Shown piece by piece: positions 60,969 to 64,000 of a stretch of 64,000 nt of DNA. A model generated the notes under the pieces. The model worked only from the letters and a program-made list of their open reading frames with translations. It had not been told where the DNA came from and searched no databases. Position 1 is the first letter of the stretch. Each line of letters opens with the position of its first letter. Position numbers and translations under genes: made by a program. The stretch is from positions 126,001 through 190,000 of the forward strand of contig CAUYUJ010016704.1 in assembly GCA_963575745.1 (NCBI GenBank), given 5' to 3'. Origin of the DNA: Prorocentrum cordatum (lineage: Eukaryota; Sar; Dinophyceae; Prorocentrales; Prorocentraceae).

Positions 60969-61211
60969 TCACGCGGCGACCACCTTCGACCATAACCAAG
61001 CCTCCGCCCTGTCCACGGCCAGCGCGAGCGCGGCAACCTCCACATGGCTTGGCTGGTCCGGGGTAGAGTACGACATGGCCTCCACACACATCTTCTTCGA
61101 CTCCAGTTGCGGTGCACCGCGGGCGCGCCCGAAATCCGCACGTCTCGACAGCCACGCACTCCAAGAACATGAAAAGTACGGCTCCTCGTGCGAATACCAC
61201 AGAGGATACAT
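60969..61211 (-). CDS. Possible terminal exon, unknown protein
   Basis: On the minus strand an 80-codon frame (ATG at 61211, TGA at 60969-60971) ends with a well-formed segment: LESKKMCVEAMSYSTPDQPS, then HVEVAALALAVDRAEAWLWS and KVVAA. This part looks protein-like, with an amphipathic helix, while the first 35 residues look random, so the true exon may begin at an acceptor near 61105. No known domain. Low confidence as a whole gene. Confidence 0.33.
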   Translation of the reverse strand: MYPLWYSHEEPYFSCSWSAWLSRRADFGRARGAPQLESKKMCVEAMSYSTPDQPSHVEVAALALAVDRAEAWLWSKVVAA

Positions 61212-61532
61212 GCTTCGGCTCGTGCGTTGGAGCGCTTGCCCTGCTCATGCCCCAGCACGGGGGCGCCCAGACGGAGACGCGACAGACTTCTGGCCCAACA
61301 GCAGGTCCGTCAAAAACCGGAAACGCAGGGAAAAATACAGCAACGGGAAAAGATGATAGCCAGCTGCCTGCCGCCAGCGCTCCTCTGAAGACCGTGCCAA
61401 CCTGTCCTGGACCTTGGCCTTGGCACCGTCCTCTGTGCCTCGGGGGTGCTGCAGGGACCGGATCGGCCAGTCTGGAGTGCCCCGGGAGCTGCGGAGAGCT
61501 GAAGATGCCCCGGCCCGCGCGCGGCCGTCCCA
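61212..61532. other. Spacer, no gene recognised
   Basis: No motif or element end; open frames in several phases. Confidence 0.4.
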
Positions 61533-61734
61533 CTCGTCGGGGGCGGAAAAGAAGGGGGTGATGACTAGGGGGGGGTGGATATCATGGCGGGGGGCATGAT
61601 ATTTCCCCAGATTTCATGGCGCCTCTTCTTATTTCATTACGATCCTGGCCCCCCCGCTGGGCCGCGCACATGCCGCCGGTCATGATTGGCACCCCCCCCT
61701 CTTGGACACCCCCCTCTTGGCCGCTCCCGATCGT
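61533..61734 (+). mobile_element. MITE-like element, family F, copy 2
   Basis: The body is about 61537-61730, ends TCGGGGGCGGAAAAGAAG and CCTCTTGGCCGCTCCCGA. TCGT occurs just inside or outside both ends, a probable 4-bp duplication offset by one base from copy 1. Interior hairpin ATATCATGG...CATGATAT as in copy 1. Confidence 0.8.
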
Positions 61735-62214
61735 ACGCACCTGGGACTGCGTCTCGGCACAGGTCCCCGTCAGGCAGGGCCCCCAAAGCCTGCGCTCCTG
61801 TAGGCCACGTCGCGCACCCGCCGCGCTGCCCCCGACGGGTGCCAGCCGATCTCGAGTCACCCCGGCGACTCTAACATGGGACCCCAGGAAGGGCCAATTG
61901 GAAGGAAAGCAGTCTCGGGGCGCGCCGAGGAACCCAGGGGGCCCGCTCCCCCGGAAGAGAGAAAAGAAATCCGTGGTGAGGGGTGCGGGCACGGGGGTTG
62001 CCCCCGCCTGGCATTCCGGAATGAGGAATGGACTCTCAGCCGCGGGGGTGTTGGCCCGCGGGGTCCCACCCCCCCAGCGCAACCAGAGCAGGAGAAGCGC
62101 GAGAGCCCGGATCCTAAAATGCAGCTCTGACAGTGGTTGTACTCGGAAGTTGTGCTAGTACTACGTGCGCGCTACTCCGTGTCTTATGTCCAGCATGATA
62201 TACTGCTTCCTTTG
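61735..62214. other. No gene recognised
   Basis: GC-rich intergenic DNA; no repeat or relic found. Confidence 0.4.
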
Positions 62215-62743
62215 GGGGAGGGAGGAGCGGGAGGAGGGAGGAGCGGGAGGAGGGAGGAGCGGGAGGAGCAGGAGGAGGGAGGAGCGGGAGGAGCGGGAGG
62301 AGGGAGGAGCGGGAGGAGGGAGAGGGAGGAGGGAGGAGGAGGGAGGAGGAGAGAGGAGGAGAGAGGGCGAGGGAGGAGGAGGAGGAGGACCAGCGTAAAA
62401 CCAAGAGTCTTCAACGACGTTGGAATTAAATCCCTCCCTCCAAGGTCCCCCTTTCATGGACCCCCACAGCGGTTCATTTCCATTGAGGGAACTGCCTCGT
62501 TGGAAGACAACCGTTTGAAGATCCTGAAGCATGCCAAAGCATTCTCGGGATTTCAACGCCACGTATCAACCTGACTGCTGCGTCTTGACGATTTGGAATC
62601 GTGCCAGAGCGCAATTTGTGGGACTTCAACACCGCGAATCAACATAACTGTTGCACCCGCATAGTCCAGAGTCTTTCTAAAACATCATCTCTGGTACGTT
62701 GATCATGGGAATCCGTGAAACTCTTGCAAACTTGACAAACGGA
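62215..62743. repeat. (GGAGC/GGA)n and module shared with 42.4-42.74 kb
   Basis: GGAGGGAGGAGCGGGAGGAG units at 62215-62390, then the module described at 42381-42742, longer here by about 100 bp. Confidence 0.78.
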
Positions 62744-63157
62744 TGTGCGCGGCGCTGAGGCGAGAGCCACATTCTGAAAAGGAGCCGCCCTCAATCCGTG
62801 AAACGATTGCAAATGTTTGAAAAGAATGTGCGCGGCGCTGAGGCGAGAGCCACATGTTGAAAACGACCCGCCCTCAATCCGTGAAGCTCTTGCAAACTGT
62901 TAGAGCGACTGTGCGCGGCGCTACAGCGAGAGCCACATTTTGAAAACCACCCGCCCTAAATCCGTGAAGTTCCTTGCAAATGTTTAAAACGAATGTACGC
63001 GGCGCGAAGGCGAGAGCCACACTTTGAAAACGATCCGCCCTCAATCCGTGAAACGATTGCACTGTTTCAAACGAATGTGCTCGGCGCTAAGGCGAGAGCC
63101 ACATTTTGAAAGCGACCCGCCCTCCATCTGTGAAACGGCTGTCCCTTCAAAGCTTCA
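62744..63157 (+). repeat. 83-bp minisatellite (family H), locus 2
   Basis: GCGAGAGCCAC lies at about 62760, 62844, 62926, 63010 and 63092 (spacings 84, 82, 84 and 82). Units contain CCGCCCTCAATCCGTGAA and GTGCGCGGCGCTGAG. Confidence 0.95.
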
Positions 63158-63257
63158 GAGTCATCAATGGTTAGGAAGTCGCAGGCAAAACGCCCGGCTC
63201 GCCTAAAAACTGGCCTCGAAGTGCGACACAGAGGAGTTATCTATAAGGAGAAGGGAT

Positions 63258-63955
63258 GGAGGAGCAGCAGCAGCAGGAGCAGGAGCAGGAGCAGGAGCAG
63301 AAGGAGGAGGAGGAGGAGGTGGAGAAGGAGGAGGGGGAGGGGGAGGCGGGGGAGGAGGGGGAGCAGGAGGAGGAGGAGGAGGAGGAGAAGGAGGGGGAGG
63401 AGGAGGAGGAGGAGGAGGAGGAGGAGGAGAGGAGGAGGAGGAGGAGGAGGAGGAGGAGGAGAAGGAGGAGGAGGAGGGAGGGGGGAGGAGGAGGAGGAGG
63501 AGGAGAGGAGGAGGAGGAGGAGGAGGAGGAGGAGGATAAGGAGGAGGGTGCACGAGAAGGGATCAAGCGGAGGGAGCAGGAGGTAGCAGGACGACGGAGG
63601 AGGTTGAGGACGAGGGCGGAGGAGGACATAGAAGGATGGAGGAGCATGAGGAGCATGAGGAGGAGAGAGGAGGAGTGAGTGAGTGAGTGAGTGAGTGAGT
63701 GGGTGGGTGAGTGAGTGGGTGGGTGAGTGAGGAGGAGGCGGAGGAGGGAGAAAGGGAAGGAGGGAGAAAGGAAAAGGAGGGAGAAAGGAGCAGCGAGGTT
63801 GGAAAGGGAGGAGGAGGAGGAGGAGGAGGAGGAGGAGAAGAGGAGGAGGAGGAGGAGGAGGAGTTGGGGTGAGGAGGAAGGATAGCGGGACGAAAAGGGG
63901 AGGAGGGAAGGAGGAAAGGGAGGGAAACACGGAGGGACGGAGGGAGGTAAGAGGA
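63258..63955. repeat. (GGA)n and (GTGA)n microsatellites
   Basis: GGAGCA then GGA at 63258-63546, GAGGAGCAT words to 63670, (GTGA)n/(GTGG)n at 63676-63730, then GGA/GGGAGAAAGG to 63955. Confidence 0.95.
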
Positions 63956-63960
63956 CTTTG

Positions 63961-64000
63961 CCGCCCTCCCCTCGCCCTGCCCTCGCCCTCCCCTCGCCCT
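63961..64000. repeat. CCCTCGCCCT minisatellite cut by the window end
   Basis: CGCCCTCCCCT/CGCCCTGCCCT 10-bp units, continuing past the window edge. Confidence 0.85.

Overview
The window is nuclear DNA from a dinoflagellate. The decisive evidence is the dinoflagellate spliced-leader sequence (dinoSL, 22 nt) embedded in the genome: two full-length 22/22 copies at 4291-4312 and 43231-43252, and a decayed copy at 29320-29341. These are the relics expected when trans-spliced mRNAs are reverse-transcribed and re-inserted. Supporting features are a GC-AG intron, a plant-type TTTAGGG telomere tract at 49213-49243, an APE-RT LINE of the kind seen in dinoflagellate genomes, high G+C, and an extreme load of simple repeats. 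The genus cannot be fixed from the sequence; a large, repeat-rich, GC-rich genome such as Prorocentrum would fit. Bacterial features (operons, Shine-Dalgarno sites, CRISPR) are absent.

Layout. 0-4 kb: minisatellites and a 550-bp (CTC)n tract. 4.3-5.9 kb: an SL-tagged retrogene of 500 codons sitting between two (TA)n tracts. 6-11 kb: minisatellites, a broken transposase-like gene (minus strand, 7.2-8.1 kb), a 155-bp satellite, a three-exon minus-strand gene for a 187-aa lysine-rich coiled-coil protein (9.2-9.9 kb), and an AT-rich tandem repeat. 11-29 kb: no convincing genes; many small inverted-repeat elements, degenerate 11-12-bp arrays, pentanucleotide, CA and GGA/CTC arrays. 29.3-36.3 kb: a decayed SL-tagged coiled-coil retrogene followed by a decayed LINE (endonuclease, reverse transcriptase, zinc fingers) that still carries an intact 240-codon ORF. 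36-64 kb: mostly repeats and foldback elements, an SL-tagged coding remnant at 43.2-44.3 kb, a 57-bp coding-compatible minisatellite at 47.7 kb, a TIR element at 49.4-50.2 kb, and a possible minus-strand exon at 61 kb.

Mobile elements dominate. I can define at least six families of short non-autonomous inverted-repeat elements, here named A (seven copies, TA target duplication), B, C, D, E and F (two copies each), plus single foldbacks. One A copy (40250-40425) has inserted into the arm of a long palindrome, so the intact arm supplies the empty site and proves the TA duplication. One F copy has inserted into the reading frame of the 29.5-kb retrogene. Real genes are few. The strongest are the 4.36-5.86 kb retrogene and the 9.18-9.92 kb spliced gene. 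Most long open frames elsewhere are by-products of stop-poor, GC-rich tandem repeats.
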